Shown: positions 35,632 to 45,811, counted from the stretch's first letter. The stretch: 64,000 nt of DNA from Anaerococcus provencensis (GCF_000312365.2 NZ_HG003686.1:62001-126000), one strand, 5' to 3'. The notes: a model not told the origin generated them from the letters alone. Numbers and translations are program-made.

Positions 35632-36479
35632 TGAAACTTAAGATAATTACTGGTTTAAGTGGATCTGGAAAGACAACTGCCCTAAGAGCTTATGAAGATA
35701 TGGGTTATTATGCTATGGACAATTCTCCAGCATATTTGATTGAGAAATTCATCGAACTAAATGAAACTCAAGCAAATCCTATTGAAAAAATGGCAGTTGT
35801 AATAGATTTCCGATCCCACAATCTAGACAGCGATATGAAACAATCTTTTCTAAATCTCAAAGAGAAGAACGAGGATACTGAAATTATATATATTTATTGT
35901 AATGACAGTGTGCTTTTGACTAGATATAATGAACATCGCCGACCTCATCCACTGGGTGACTATGGCAATGTAGCAGACGGTATAGAAAAGGAAAAAGAAC
36001 TTTTAAAGGAAATAAGGCAAATATCTGATAGATTCATAGATACCAGTAATTATAATGCAAAAGAACTTAAGAAAGTTATAGAAGACTCTGCATCTAACGA
36101 GAACAATATGATAATAAATCTCTTATCATTTGGCTACAAGTATGGTGTTAGCGAGGACTTTGACTTTATCTTTGATGTAAGATTTTTGCCAAACCCATTT
36201 TATATTTATGAGCTTAAGCCACTTAATGGAACTGATGAAAAGCTTAAAGCTTATTTGGACCAATTTCCTATAATTGATGAGTTTTTGGATGATACTTATA
36301 AGTTATTAACAAAACTAATTCCAGAGTTTAAGAATCAAGGCAAAAATACCCTAACTATTGCAATTGGATGCACAGGGGGCAAGCACAGGTCAGTTTATAT
36401 TGCCCAAGCTTTGTATGAAAAAATGAAAGATGATGACTATATATTAATTATGAAACACAGAGAAAAGGATAGGTGGTAA
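35631..36479 (+). CDS. rapZ: RNase adapter/nucleotide-binding protein RapZ (YvcJ)
   Basis: A 282-residue P-loop protein. Walker A is GLSGSGKTTALRAYEDMGY (about residues 8-26), and Walker B-like VVIDFRSHN follows. The C-terminal RNA- or sugar-binding half is marked by DVRFLPNPFYI and GCTGGKHRSVYIA. In enterobacteria RapZ controls GlmS through small RNAs; in Firmicutes the role is less clear. It normally precedes yvcK and whiA, but here a phosphatase gene is in the middle. Confidence 0.94.
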   Translation: MKLKIITGLSGSGKTTALRAYEDMGYYAMDNSPAYLIEKFIELNETQANPIEKMAVVIDFRSHNLDSDMKQSFLNLKEKNEDTEIIYIYCNDSVLLTRYNEHRRPHPLGDYGNVADGIEKEKELLKEIRQISDRFIDTSNYNAKELKKVIEDSASNENNMIINLLSFGYKYGVSEDFDFIFDVRFLPNPFYIYELKPLNGTDEKLKAYLDQFPIIDEFLDDTYKLLTKLIPEFKNQGKNTLTIAIGCTGGKHRSVYIAQALYEKMKDDDYILIMKHREKDRW

Positions 36480-36480
36480 A

Positions 36481-37197
36481 ATGCAATATTACAAAAGACT
36501 ACCCTTAGAAGATGTAAAAAATGCTAGGGAACTTGGTGGTGTGCCAACCATGGATGGAAAAGTCACCAAGTGGGGCAAATTTTTGAGGACAGCAACCCTA
36601 GATGATATAAAAATTGATGATATTAAAACATTAAAAGACTACGGTGTAGAATCAATAATCGACTTAAGAAGAGCAGGAGAGATTCCCTTTGATAGCAAGT
36701 CACATGAGCTGATCAAAGAAAACTTCAACTACAATCATATTTCTCTAGCTCCATCTGAAGAATTCCGCAAGGAAGAAATACAGCAAATTATCAATAAAGA
36801 AGTATCTATTGGTTCTACTTATAGAAATCTTATTGATAATTATCCTAAGATTAAAGAGATTATGGAAGTATTTGCAACAACCGATGGCATAAGTCTATTT
36901 CACTGCCAAGAGGGCAAGGATAGAACAGGCATTATTTCCATGATTTTGATGGGCCTTGCCAATGTTGGTAGATCTGACATTATAGCTGATTATGAAGTTT
37001 CATCAGCCTACCTTGGATATATAGAAAGATATGATGAAAATGAACCATATTCAGTATTTAGGATTACCAATCCATATTATATGAGAGAAGCATATGAATA
37101 CGTAGCTCGTAAATACGATTCTTTTGAAGAATACCTAGCTTATGCAGGTGTAGACGAAAATACCATTAATAAGGTTAAGAACAAATTATTAGACTAG
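36481..37197 (+). CDS. Tyrosine/phosphoinositide phosphatase-like protein (Y_phosphatase3 family)
   Basis: A 238-residue protein with the opening pattern NARELGGVPTMDGKVTKWGKFLRTATL that marks Y_phosphatase3 proteins. The catalytic loop is HCQEGKDRTG (about residues 141-150), a CX5R motif with the cysteine nucleophile and arginine. These enzymes remove phosphate from phosphotyrosine or inositol lipids in relatives; the substrate here is unknown. It takes the place of yvcK between rapZ and whiA. It begins 1 base after the rapZ stop, so it is part of the same operon. Confidence 0.88.
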   Translation: MQYYKRLPLEDVKNARELGGVPTMDGKVTKWGKFLRTATLDDIKIDDIKTLKDYGVESIIDLRRAGEIPFDSKSHELIKENFNYNHISLAPSEEFRKEEIQQIINKEVSIGSTYRNLIDNYPKIKEIMEVFATTDGISLFHCQEGKDRTGIISMILMGLANVGRSDIIADYEVSSAYLGYIERYDENEPYSVFRITNPYYMREAYEYVARKYDSFEEYLAYAGVDENTINKVKNKLLD

Positions 37198-37206
37198 GTG
37201 GTAAAA

Positions 37207-38100
37207 ATGTCTTTTTCAAAAAGATGTAAAAAAGAAGTTTTAAAAAAAGACCCTATAGATACCCACGCAGAATTACTTACATTTTTTCAGTATATTTCAA
37301 GTATAAGGATATCAAAGGCAAGCTATCAGGTGATTTTTAAGACTTATTCAAATACCATAGCCAGATATATTTACAATCTAATCAAACAAGTATATGATTA
37401 TTCTCCAATCTTTGAGATAAAAGATATGGATAAGGATAGGTTGTTTTCAGTAATTGTTGAAGATGAACCTATTTCAGAAGAACTCATGGATGCTTCTAAT
37501 ATGTTTTTTATAAACAAGGATTCTTATTTGGAAGATATTTCTCTGGATGATATAAAATCATATCTTAAAATCGCCTTTGTACTAAAAGGATCCATAAACG
37601 ACCCTCAACGAGGCTATAATCTTGAGATTTCAACAAATTCTATAGAAGAATCAATACTAACAAAAGAATCTATGGATATCTTTGACCTAAATCCCAAAAT
37701 AAATGACAAGGGAGAAATCAAAGTAGTCTATCTTAAAGATTCAGATAAGATTTCAGACTTTTTGGCTATAATTGGTGCCAATAAGTCCTTGTTTGAGCTT
37801 GAAGATGTGAGAGCCATGAAGTCGATTAGAAATGATATCAATAGGCAAACTAATTTTGATAAGGCCAACATTGATAGAACTGTGAATGCATCACTAAAGC
37901 AAGTAGATGCCATAAAGGCAATATTTAACGCTGGTATGATTGATGATTTGTCAGCTGAGATGAAAGAGTTGGCAGAGCTTAGACTAGTAAACCCCTATAC
38001 TTCTATAGAAGAATTGGGACAAATGTTAGATCCGCCTATGAGCAAGTCCAAGGTTAATTATAGGTTACAGAAATTTATTAAGATGGCTGAAGATTTGTGA
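37207..38100 (+). CDS. whiA: DNA-binding protein WhiA
   Basis: A regulator of division genes or chromosome segregation with a degenerate LAGLIDADG-like fold. The 297-residue protein has the N-terminal WhiA domain (SFSKRCKKEVLKKDP at the start) and a C-terminal helix-turn-helix LRLVNPYTSIEELGQMLDPPMSKSKVNYRL. AGGTGG at 37196-37201 points to ATG 37207 rather than GTG 37198. Its start is 9 bases after the phosphatase stop. Confidence 0.93.
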   Translation: MSFSKRCKKEVLKKDPIDTHAELLTFFQYISSIRISKASYQVIFKTYSNTIARYIYNLIKQVYDYSPIFEIKDMDKDRLFSVIVEDEPISEELMDASNMFFINKDSYLEDISLDDIKSYLKIAFVLKGSINDPQRGYNLEISTNSIEESILTKESMDIFDLNPKINDKGEIKVVYLKDSDKISDFLAIIGANKSLFELEDVRAMKSIRNDINRQTNFDKANIDRTVNASLKQVDAIKAIFNAGMIDDLSAEMKELAELRLVNPYTSIEELGQMLDPPMSKSKVNYRLQKFIKMAEDL

Positions 38101-38130
38101 AAACAAGTCTTTTTTAATTAAGGATTAAGT

Positions 38131-41100
38131 ATGGAAAATAAATTTACTCACCTACATGTGCATACAGAATATTCACTATTAGATGGATTTTCTAGGATAA
38201 ATCAACTACTTGATAGGTGCCAAGAATTGAATATGGATTCTATTGCCATAACAGACCACGGGCAGATGTATGGGGTTATAGAGTTTTATAAAGCAGCCAA
38301 AGCAAGAAATATCAAGCCAATTATAGGTTGTGAAGTCTATATATCAGAGGATGATTATCTCAAAAAAGATCCTAGCAACAAGCGCTACTACCATCTGATT
38401 TTGCTTGCCAAAAACAAAGAGGGCTATAAGAATTTACTAAAAATAGTATCCGAAGCCTATGTAAATGGATTTTATTACAAGCCAAGGATTGACTTTGACT
38501 TTATAAAAAATCACAAGGATGGGCTCATCGCCCTAAGTGCCTGCCTAAATGGTGAAGTAAATCAGAGAATTTTAGAAAATGATATCAAAAAAGCCTATGA
38601 AACAGCCGAAAAATACAAGGACTTATTTGGCAAAGATAATTATTACTTGGAGCTGCAAAACCATGGCCTAAGAGAGCAAAGGCAGGTTAATGAAGTTTTA
38701 AACAAAATCCACAAGGACTTGGACATAGAACTTGTAGCCACTAACGATGTACATTACATAAACAAGGAAGATGCCTACTACCAGGACGTACTCTTGTGCG
38801 TACAAACCGGTTCTTTGATTAAAGATGAAGATAGGATGAAAATGCCTGCCGATGAATTTTACCTAAAAAGCTATGACCAGATGCAGGCGATTTTTAAAGA
38901 CTATGATAGGGCAATATCAAATACCCAAAAGATTGCAGATATGTGCAATCTAGAGATAGGATTTCACAATCCTCACCTTCCATACTTTAGTAAATTACCA
39001 GAGAACACTACAAACCTTGAGTATTTGACAGATTTGGTTGACCAAGGCTTGGCAAAAAAGTATGAAAATGTGACAGAAGAAATTAGATCACGTGCCCAAA
39101 AAGAGATTACCGTAATCAACAACATGGGCTATATAGATTACTTTTTAATAGTATGGGACTTTGTAAAATATGCCAAAGACCACGACATAGCAGTAGGACC
39201 AGGCCGTGGATCGGCAGCAGGCTCCATTGTCTCCTATGCCTTAGACATCACCCAAATAGATCCAATTAAATACCATTTAATCTTTGAGCGTTTTCTAAAT
39301 CCTGAAAGGGTATCCATGCCAGATATAGACATAGACTTCGACTATGTCAGACGTGACGAAGTAGTAGAATATGTAAACGAACTTTATGGCAGAGACCACG
39401 TATCTCAAATTGTAACTTTTGGTAGGATGCAGGCTAGAAATGCTATAAGAGATGTGGGAAGAGTCCTTGATATTTCTTATGGCAAAGTAGATAGGATAGC
39501 GAAATTAGTTCCACAGGTAATTAATATGACCCTAGACAGGGCCCTTGAGGAATCGGATAAGTTCAGAGAAGCTTATAAAAACGATGCAGAAAGCAAGAGA
39601 CTAATAGATACTGCAAGAAAACTAGAAGCTCTTCCTCGTCACACTTCAATACATGCGGCGGGTGTTGTAATGAGCAAGGAAATCTTGACAGACATAGTAC
39701 CTTTGGCCTTATCAAATGATCTCGTAGTCACCCAATACAATATGACTGAAATAGAAGAGTTGGGTCTACTAAAGATGGACTTTTTGGGACTAAGAAACCT
39801 CACAGTTATCAAAGATACCATAAAGGATGTCAAAAAAAACCGTGGCATAGAAATTGACATAGAAAAGATTGATGAAAATGATCCAAATGTCATAAAACAG
39901 TTCAATAAGGCTAAAACCATAGGTTTATTCCAATTTGAGTCTGCAGGCATGAGAAATTTCTTGAAAAATTTAAAGCCGACAGTTTTTGATGACCTTATAG
40001 CAGCAAACTCTCTTTTTAGACCAGGGCCAATGGATGAGATACCGACATACATCCACAACAAAAACAATCCTGAAGACATAACATACATTGATGAGAAATT
40101 AAAGCCAATACTTGGAGTGACTTATGGAATCATAGTTTACCAAGAGCAGGTAATGCAAATAGTTCAACAGCTTGGGGGTTTTTCTCTAGGAGAAGCTGAC
40201 AATTTAAGACGTGCCATGAGTAAGAAAAAGATGGATGTAATGGAAGCCAATAGAGAAGTATTTGTCCACGGCAAGGTCGATGAAGATGGCAATGTCTTAG
40301 TACCAGGCTGTATGAGAAACGGCGTAAGCGAGAAAAATGCAAATATAATTTATGATGAAATGATATCTTTTGCCAAGTACGCCTTTAACAAATCTCACTC
40401 AGCCGCTTATTCATTGGTTGCTATACAAACAGCATATTTGAAACACTATTTCCCAGAAGAATATATGGCCAATCTCATATCATCTGTCATGGACAATACA
40501 TCTAAACTTTACACCTATATAAGCGAAACAAAATCAATGGGAATTGATCTGATAGCCCCAGATGTCAACATTTCCTACGAAAATTTCCATGCAAAAGATG
40601 GCAAAATAATATTTGGCCTATCTGCCATCAAAAATCTAGGAATAAACTTTATAAATGCAATTGTAGGCAGCCGCAATGAGGGAGGGAAATTTTTGAATTT
40701 CAAAGATTTCCTAGAAAGAGTTGAGGCCTACGATTCAAGAGCTCTTAACAAAAAAGGGCTTGAGTCACTTATCAAGGCTGGTGCATTTGATTCTATGGGA
40801 TATATGAGAAGTAGGCTTATGGCTGTCTATGAGTCAGCTATGACCAATGTCCACGAGGGTCAAAAGATAAATGTCAAGGGGCAAATGAACCTACTGGACT
40901 TTGCTGATGATTCAGCTACAAAGTCAACAGACGATATCAATATGCCAGAAATCAACGAGTATCTAAAAAAGGTTAAACTTTCTTTGGAAAAAGATGTGCT
41001 AGGTTTTTATATATCTGACCATCCCTTAAGCGATGCTAGCGATAGACTATCAAAGATAGTAAATTTTAGAACTTCATTCAAAGAAGAACTGACAGATTTA

Positions 41101-41586
41101 GAAATCCAGAGATTGGACAACAAATACGTGACTATGGCTGGAATTATCACTGGCAAATCTGAGATAATGACCAAATCGAGAACTCTTATGTCCTTTGCAA
41201 GCTTAGAAGATATGTATGGGACAATTGAGATGGTAATCTTCCCAGAGCCTTACAGAAAATATAGAAATTTGATTGAAGAAGATAATGTAGTCCTTGTAAA
41301 GGGTAAATTACAAGTAGATGAAAATGACGTGAAATTACTGACATCAGAATTTATCGACATAGAAAGTTTGAATCTTAAAGTTTTATACCTGAAAACTGAA
41401 TATAACAGGTATAATAATTTGAAGAGCATATTACAAGAAGCTCCGGGAGACACTCCTGTTGCGATATATTTTGCGGATAAGAATAAATCAGTCAAACTTG
41501 ACCAGAAACTTTGGATTAATATTAATGATAATTTAATGGAAAAACTGTATAATTTTCTTGGAAAAGAAAATGTTAAGTTGAATTAA
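38131..41586 (+). CDS. dnaE: DNA polymerase III alpha subunit DnaE
   Basis: A replicative family C polymerase of 1151 residues. It starts with a PHP domain (HLHVHTEYSLLDGFSRI, ITDHGQMYG). The polymerase palm contains GPGRGSAAGSIVSYAL and the active-site PDIDIDFDYVRRDEV. A helix-hairpin-helix region lies around residues 860-900, and an OB fold near residue 1000 (YVTMAGIITGKSEIMTKSRTLMSF). It lacks the extra exonuclease of PolC. It lies 30 bases after whiA and 8 before pfkA, the usual dnaE-pfkA-pyk grouping. Confidence 0.96.
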   Translation: MENKFTHLHVHTEYSLLDGFSRINQLLDRCQELNMDSIAITDHGQMYGVIEFYKAAKARNIKPIIGCEVYISEDDYLKKDPSNKRYYHLILLAKNKEGYKNLLKIVSEAYVNGFYYKPRIDFDFIKNHKDGLIALSACLNGEVNQRILENDIKKAYETAEKYKDLFGKDNYYLELQNHGLREQRQVNEVLNKIHKDLDIELVATNDVHYINKEDAYYQDVLLCVQTGSLIKDEDRMKMPADEFYLKSYDQMQAIFKDYDRAISNTQKIADMCNLEIGFHNPHLPYFSKLPENTTNLEYLTDLVDQGLAKKYENVTEEIRSRAQKEITVINNMGYIDYFLIVWDFVKYAKDHDIAVGPGRGSAAGSIVSYALDITQIDPIKYHLIFERFLNPERVSMPDIDIDFDYVRRDEVVEYVNELYGRDHVSQIVTFGRMQARNAIRDVGRVLDISYGKVDRIAKLVPQVINMTLDRALEESDKFREAYKNDAESKRLIDTARKLEALPRHTSIHAAGVVMSKEILTDIVPLALSNDLVVTQYNMTEIEELGLLKMDFLGLRNLTVIKDTIKDVKKNRGIEIDIEKIDENDPNVIKQFNKAKTIGLFQFESAGMRNFLKNLKPTVFDDLIAANSLFRPGPMDEIPTYIHNKNNPEDITYIDEKLKPILGVTYGIIVYQEQVMQIVQQLGGFSLGEADNLRRAMSKKKMDVMEANREVFVHGKVDEDGNVLVPGCMRNGVSEKNANIIYDEMISFAKYAFNKSHSAAYSLVAIQTAYLKHYFPEEYMANLISSVMDNTSKLYTYISETKSMGIDLIAPDVNISYENFHAKDGKIIFGLSAIKNLGINFINAIVGSRNEGGKFLNFKDFLERVEAYDSRALNKKGLESLIKAGAFDSMGYMRSRLMAVYESAMTNVHEGQKINVKGQMNLLDFADDSATKSTDDINMPEINEYLKKVKLSLEKDVLGFYISDHPLSDASDRLSKIVNFRTSFKEELTDLEIQRLDNKYVTMAGIITGKSEIMTKSRTLMSFASLEDMYGTIEMVIFPEPYRKYRNLIEEDNVVLVKGKLQVDENDVKLLTSEFIDIESLNLKVLYLKTEYNRYNNLKSILQEAPGDTPVAIYFADKNKSVKLDQKLWININDNLMEKLYNFLGKENVKLN

Positions 41587-41594
41587 GGAGAATT

Positions 41595-42554
41595 ATGAAA
41601 ACTATAGGAATTTTAACAAGTGGTGGCGATGCGCCAGGTATGAACTCTGCTATTAGAGCTGCAGTTCGTACAGCATTAAACAGTGGAATGAGAATAAAGG
41701 GTATCAGAAATGGATACGATGGCTTGATGAAAGGTGATATCTATGAGATGAATGTTTCATCTGTTGCAGATATCATACATAAGGGTGGTACCATACTTGG
41801 TACTGCAAGAAGCCTAGAATTCAAAGGTAAGAAGGGCCAAGAAAGAGGTGCCCAAATCCTAACAGATTATGGTATAGAAGGTCTTATTGTAATCGGTGGT
41901 GACGGATCTTTCCAAGGAGCTAAGGCTCTTTCAGATCTTGGTATCAAAACAGTGGGAATCCCAGGAACTATAGACAACGATATGGGCTATACTGATTTTA
42001 CAATTGGATTTTTCACAGCTATGGAAACTGTATCCGATGCTGTAGGAAAACTCCGTGACACATCAAGCTCTCACGGTAGGGCTGTTGTAATAGAAGTAAT
42101 GGGTAGAAACTGTGGAGACTTGGCACTATTTTCTGGTCTTGCAGGTGGCGCAGAATCAATTATCGTACCTGAACACGAATTTTCAATAGATGATATCATT
42201 GAAAAGATGGAACACGGCAAAAAAAGAGGAAAACTTCACCATCTTATAACTCTAGCAGAGGGAGTTGGTGACCCATACTCTGTAGCAAATGAACTAGAAG
42301 AAAAGACAGGAATTGAAACAAAGGTTACAGTCTTAGGTCACGTACAAAGGGGCGGCTCACCATCAACAGTTGATAGACTTCTTGGCTCAACAATGGGAGC
42401 TCGTGCAGTAGAACTTTTACAAGAAGAGAAGACAGGCCTTGCTATTGGATATGCTAATGGAAAACTTATTGAAGTTAGCATTGATGAAGCAATAAATTCT
42501 AAGTCACAATTTAACGAGAAACTTTACTCATTAGCAAATAATCTTTCAAGATAG
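41595..42554 (+). CDS. pfkA: 6-phosphofructokinase
   Basis: Phosphorylates fructose-6-phosphate with ATP in glycolysis. The 319-residue length is normal for a bacterial ATP-PFK. Key motifs are TSGGDAPGMNSAIRA (about residues 8-22), GGDGSFQGA (ATP site with the Gly-Asp-Gly triplet) and GIPGTIDNDM with the catalytic aspartate (PGTIDND). GHVQRGGSPS also appears. It is followed by pyk. Confidence 0.97.
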   Translation: MKTIGILTSGGDAPGMNSAIRAAVRTALNSGMRIKGIRNGYDGLMKGDIYEMNVSSVADIIHKGGTILGTARSLEFKGKKGQERGAQILTDYGIEGLIVIGGDGSFQGAKALSDLGIKTVGIPGTIDNDMGYTDFTIGFFTAMETVSDAVGKLRDTSSSHGRAVVIEVMGRNCGDLALFSGLAGGAESIIVPEHEFSIDDIIEKMEHGKKRGKLHHLITLAEGVGDPYSVANELEEKTGIETKVTVLGHVQRGGSPSTVDRLLGSTMGARAVELLQEEKTGLAIGYANGKLIEVSIDEAINSKSQFNEKLYSLANNLSR

Positions 42555-42568
42555 GAAGGAATCATAAT

Positions 42569-44347
42569 ATGAATCAAATGCCAGAACACTTAAAAAAGAC
42601 AAAAATTGTTTGTACCATAGGCCCATCATCTGAGGCACCAGAAATCCTTGAAGAACTTGTAAAAAGTGGGATGAATGTTGCAAGGCTAAACTTTTCCCAT
42701 GGTACACATGAAGAACACTTAGAAAAAATTAAAACTATAAGAAAAATTAGACGTAAACTCAATTCACCTATAGCTATAATGCTAGATACTAAGGGACCAG
42801 AAATTAGAACTGGTAACTTTGACGTTGACGAAATTTTCCTAAAGCCGGGAGATACATTCACACTAACAACTAGGGATGTGATTGGTAACCAAGATATAGT
42901 ATCTGTATCTTATGCTGGTTTGCCAGAAGATGTTGAAGTAGGAAGTGAAATATTTATAGACGATGGTCTAGTACAACTAGAAGTTGTTGAGATCAAAGAT
43001 GGCACAGACGTAGTTTGTAAAGCACTAAATAACGGTGTTTTATCCAACCACAAGGGTGTAAACTTACCAGGACGTCAAACAAATCTTCCAGCAATAACAC
43101 CAAAGGATATAGATGACATCAAATTTGGTATAGAAAATGATATTGACTTCATAGCTGCATCCTTTGTCCGCAAAAAAGAAGACGTATATGACATCAGAAG
43201 AGTTCTAGAAGATCATGGCGGAGAAAACATCAAAATCATTTCAAAAATAGAATCTCAAGAAGGTGTAGATAACCTCGATGAAATCATCGAAGCATCTGAT
43301 GGTATCATGGTTGCCCGTGGTGATTTGGGTATAGAAATTCGTACAGAACTTATACCAATTGTCCAAAAAGAGATGATCAGAAAGGCAAACCTTGCATCCA
43401 AACCAGTTATAACAGCAACACAAATGCTTGACTCTATGATTAGAAACCCAAGACCAACACGTGCGGAAACAACTGACGTAGCAAATGCTATCATAGACGG
43501 AACAGACTGTGTAATGCTTTCTGGCGAGACAGCTGGTGGTAAGTATCCAGTTGAAGCAGTTCGTACCATGAGAAACATCTGTATAACAACAGAACTATCA
43601 GATGACTTTAACAAGAACGTATACGAAACTGACATATCAAGCTTCAACAACGTTACAAACTCTATAGCAAGAAATACTTGTGAAATTGCCAAGGAACTTG
43701 ATGCATCAGCTATCATTTCTTGTACATCAAGTGGTAATACATCAAGGGTTATTTCCAAATTTAAACCAAGAACAAATATCGTTGCAGCAACAACAACAGA
43801 AAAAGTTGCAAGACAACTATCAGTTGTTTGGGGAGTATATCCAATAGTAATCCAAGAAGCCAAAGAAACAGATGAACTTATCGAAAGAGCAATATTTGGA
43901 GCTATTAACGAGAATTATGTTAATGAGGGAGACTTGACAGTAGTAACAGCTGGTATCCCACTAGGTATTTCTGGTAACTCAAACCTAATCAAAGTTCACA
44001 TCATAGGCGATATTATCACAAGCGGTACAGGTATAGGAACCAAATCTGTTGCAGGAAAAGTATGCCTTGCATCAACCAAAAAAGAACTAGAAGAGAAATT
44101 TGAAGAAGGAGATATCCTAGTAGCCAAATTTACAGACTCTGATATCACAGAATACATCGAAAAAGCAAAAGCTATAGTAACAGAAGAAGGCGGACTAACA
44201 AGCCACACAGCTATAGCAGCAGTACACTTTGGAATCCCTGCTGTAGTAGGTGCATTTAACATCAGAAACTTAGTAAATGATGGCGATATAATCACAGTCG
44301 ATCCAATCGGCGGAGTAATTTACAAAGGAGAAACGAAAGTTATCTAA
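42569..44347 (+). CDS. pyk: Pyruvate kinase with C-terminal PEP-utiliser domain
   Basis: Makes pyruvate and ATP from phosphoenolpyruvate. The 592-residue protein has the kinase core (TKIVCTIGPSS, GMNVARLNFSHG, DTKGPEIRTG, MVARGDLGIE, SGETAGGKYP). It ends in the extra domain of some Firmicutes with GGLTSHTAIAAVHFGIPAVVGA, the phospho-histidine motif of PEP synthases. The stop is 1 base past the next start. The role of the extra domain is unclear. Confidence 0.96.
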   Translation: MNQMPEHLKKTKIVCTIGPSSEAPEILEELVKSGMNVARLNFSHGTHEEHLEKIKTIRKIRRKLNSPIAIMLDTKGPEIRTGNFDVDEIFLKPGDTFTLTTRDVIGNQDIVSVSYAGLPEDVEVGSEIFIDDGLVQLEVVEIKDGTDVVCKALNNGVLSNHKGVNLPGRQTNLPAITPKDIDDIKFGIENDIDFIAASFVRKKEDVYDIRRVLEDHGGENIKIISKIESQEGVDNLDEIIEASDGIMVARGDLGIEIRTELIPIVQKEMIRKANLASKPVITATQMLDSMIRNPRPTRAETTDVANAIIDGTDCVMLSGETAGGKYPVEAVRTMRNICITTELSDDFNKNVYETDISSFNNVTNSIARNTCEIAKELDASAIISCTSSGNTSRVISKFKPRTNIVAATTTEKVARQLSVVWGVYPIVIQEAKETDELIERAIFGAINENYVNEGDLTVVTAGIPLGISGNSNLIKVHIIGDIITSGTGIGTKSVAGKVCLASTKKELEEKFEEGDILVAKFTDSDITEYIEKAKAIVTEEGGLTSHTAIAAVHFGIPAVVGAFNIRNLVNDGDIITVDPIGGVIYKGETKVI

Positions 44348-45597
44348 TGATCTTAAAAGATTTAAAGATAATTGATATCATCCAAGACGGCAGAGGAGTA
44401 GCGAAAACTATTGGCAAAACAGTATTTGTAGAAAACGCAGTCTATGGCGAAACTCTTGATGCCGAAATCATAGCTGAAAAGAGAAACTTCTTAGAAGCAA
44501 AGAAAATCAAAACAAATATAAAAAGCAAATTTGAAAGAAAACCTCCATGTCCATATTTTTATGAATGTGGAGGTTGTTCTATAATGGATATCAATTATGA
44601 TGCGCAAATAGAATTAAAAAAGAACTTAATAAAAAATGCAATCAAAAAATCAACAGGCCTAGAAATCCAAGATATAGAAATCATAGAAAGCCCGGAATTT
44701 AGATATAGAAATAAGATTCGCCTTCAAGTAGACAAAGATGGTGGTCTAAATTATCTTAAAAAATACTCAGATGAAAAAGTTAAAATTGATAATTGCCTCA
44801 TAGCAAGTGACTATATATGTCAAAATTTACCTCAAATAGAAGAAATAAGCAGAGAAATTAATGAGAAATTCGACGGAGCAATTAGAGAAATCTCCATTCG
44901 TACAAACAATAAAGACATCTTATTAAATCTTTACGGGCATTTTACAAAAGATTGCCAAAACTACGTAAGAAAGAATTGGTTTAACTCAAAATTCTATATA
45001 AATCTTATAGATAGAAGAAATATAAATGTGATAAATAGTGATGGCAAACTAGACTTTAAAATAAAAGACAAAACATTTAAAATTAGCGCTGATGACTTCT
45101 ACCAAGTAAACCAATACCAAATAGAAAATCTCTATGGTGTTGCTAGAGAATTCTTAGGAGAAAATCAAAAACTCCTAGACCTCTACTGTGGATCCGCAAC
45201 AAGTTCCATGTCAATCAACGATGATCACATAGTAGGCATTGAAATCAACAAAAATGCTATCAAAGATGCCAAAGAAAATGCAAAAAGAAATGGATTAAAA
45301 GACTATAAATTCATAGCAAAAAACGCAAAGTTTATCGACAGCAAATTCATCAAAGAAAATAGGATAGATGCAGTAACAGTAGACCCACCAAGGGCAGGCC
45401 TTGATAAAGAGGTGATTAAAACTATTGGAAATGCAGGAATAGAAAAAATAGTCTGCATATCTTGTAACCCTCAAACATTAGCTCGCGATATAAAGAGGTT
45501 TATGGATAGGGGATATGAACTAAAGAAAATAAAAGCAGTGGATATGTTTCCTCAGACAATGCACGTGGAGAGTGTAGTATTGATGTCAAGAAAATAG
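44347..45597 (+). CDS. 23S rRNA/tRNA uracil-C5 methyltransferase (RlmD/TrmA family)
   Basis: A 416-residue SAM-dependent RNA methyltransferase. A TRAM domain is at the start (DIIQDGRGVAKTIGKTVFVENAVYGE), followed by the iron-sulfur binding cysteines CPYFYECGGC. The SAM-binding core is LLDLYCGSATSSMSI, the substrate motif DPPRAGLDKEVI, and SCNPQTLARDI holds the catalytic cysteine. The exact rRNA or tRNA target cannot be told from sequence. It ends the core-chromosome part before the phage-like element. Confidence 0.9.
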   Translation: MILKDLKIIDIIQDGRGVAKTIGKTVFVENAVYGETLDAEIIAEKRNFLEAKKIKTNIKSKFERKPPCPYFYECGGCSIMDINYDAQIELKKNLIKNAIKKSTGLEIQDIEIIESPEFRYRNKIRLQVDKDGGLNYLKKYSDEKVKIDNCLIASDYICQNLPQIEEISREINEKFDGAIREISIRTNNKDILLNLYGHFTKDCQNYVRKNWFNSKFYINLIDRRNINVINSDGKLDFKIKDKTFKISADDFYQVNQYQIENLYGVAREFLGENQKLLDLYCGSATSSMSINDDHIVGIEINKNAIKDAKENAKRNGLKDYKFIAKNAKFIDSKFIKENRIDAVTVDPPRAGLDKEVIKTIGNAGIEKIVCISCNPQTLARDIKRFMDRGYELKKIKAVDMFPQTMHVESVVLMSRK

Positions 45598-45625
45598 AAT
45601 AACAAGCTATAAAACTGTTGAAACC

Positions 45626-45670
45626 AATGGCTTTTAGGATTTTAAAAGAAATCTTAAAAGCCATTTTTTT
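45626..45670 (+). terminator. Terminator after the methyltransferase gene
   Basis: A long stem, AATGGCTTTTA with TAAAAGCCATT, extended by GATTT/AAATC, is followed by TTTTTTT. The prophage-like gene order begins after it. Confidence 0.93.
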
Positions 45671-45720
45671 ATTTGAAAAATACCTTGCGGGAACATATTA
45701 ATAGTAAAAATCGTAGGGGT

Positions 45721-45768
45721 GTGTAGACAGGATAGATATTTATAGGGAGAGTGAACAGAATAGATATT
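45721..45768. repeat. Imperfect direct repeat upstream of the phage repressor
   Basis: GTGTAGACAGGATAGATATT at 45721-45740 recurs as GTGAACAGAATAGATATT at 45751-45768. The copies start 30 bases apart, close to three helical turns, and lie just upstream of the repressor promoter. They could be protein-binding sites or leftover mobile-element ends. Confidence 0.5.
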
Positions 45769-45773
45769 AGGAC

Positions 45774-45802
45774 TTGACACATCAATTAATAAGCTGTAAA
45801 AT
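45774..45802 (+). promoter_or_regulatory. Promoter of the phage repressor gene
   Basis: TTGACA at 45774-45779 and TAAAAT at 45797-45802, spacer 17, starting transcription near 45809 and reading into the repressor gene. Confidence 0.8.
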
Positions 45803-45811
45803 ATAAACAAG

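Noticed and set aside
43255..43863. 202-residue minus-strand frame in pyk
   Set aside because: It has no ribosome site, low-complexity serine-rich translation and full overlap with the conserved kinase core.
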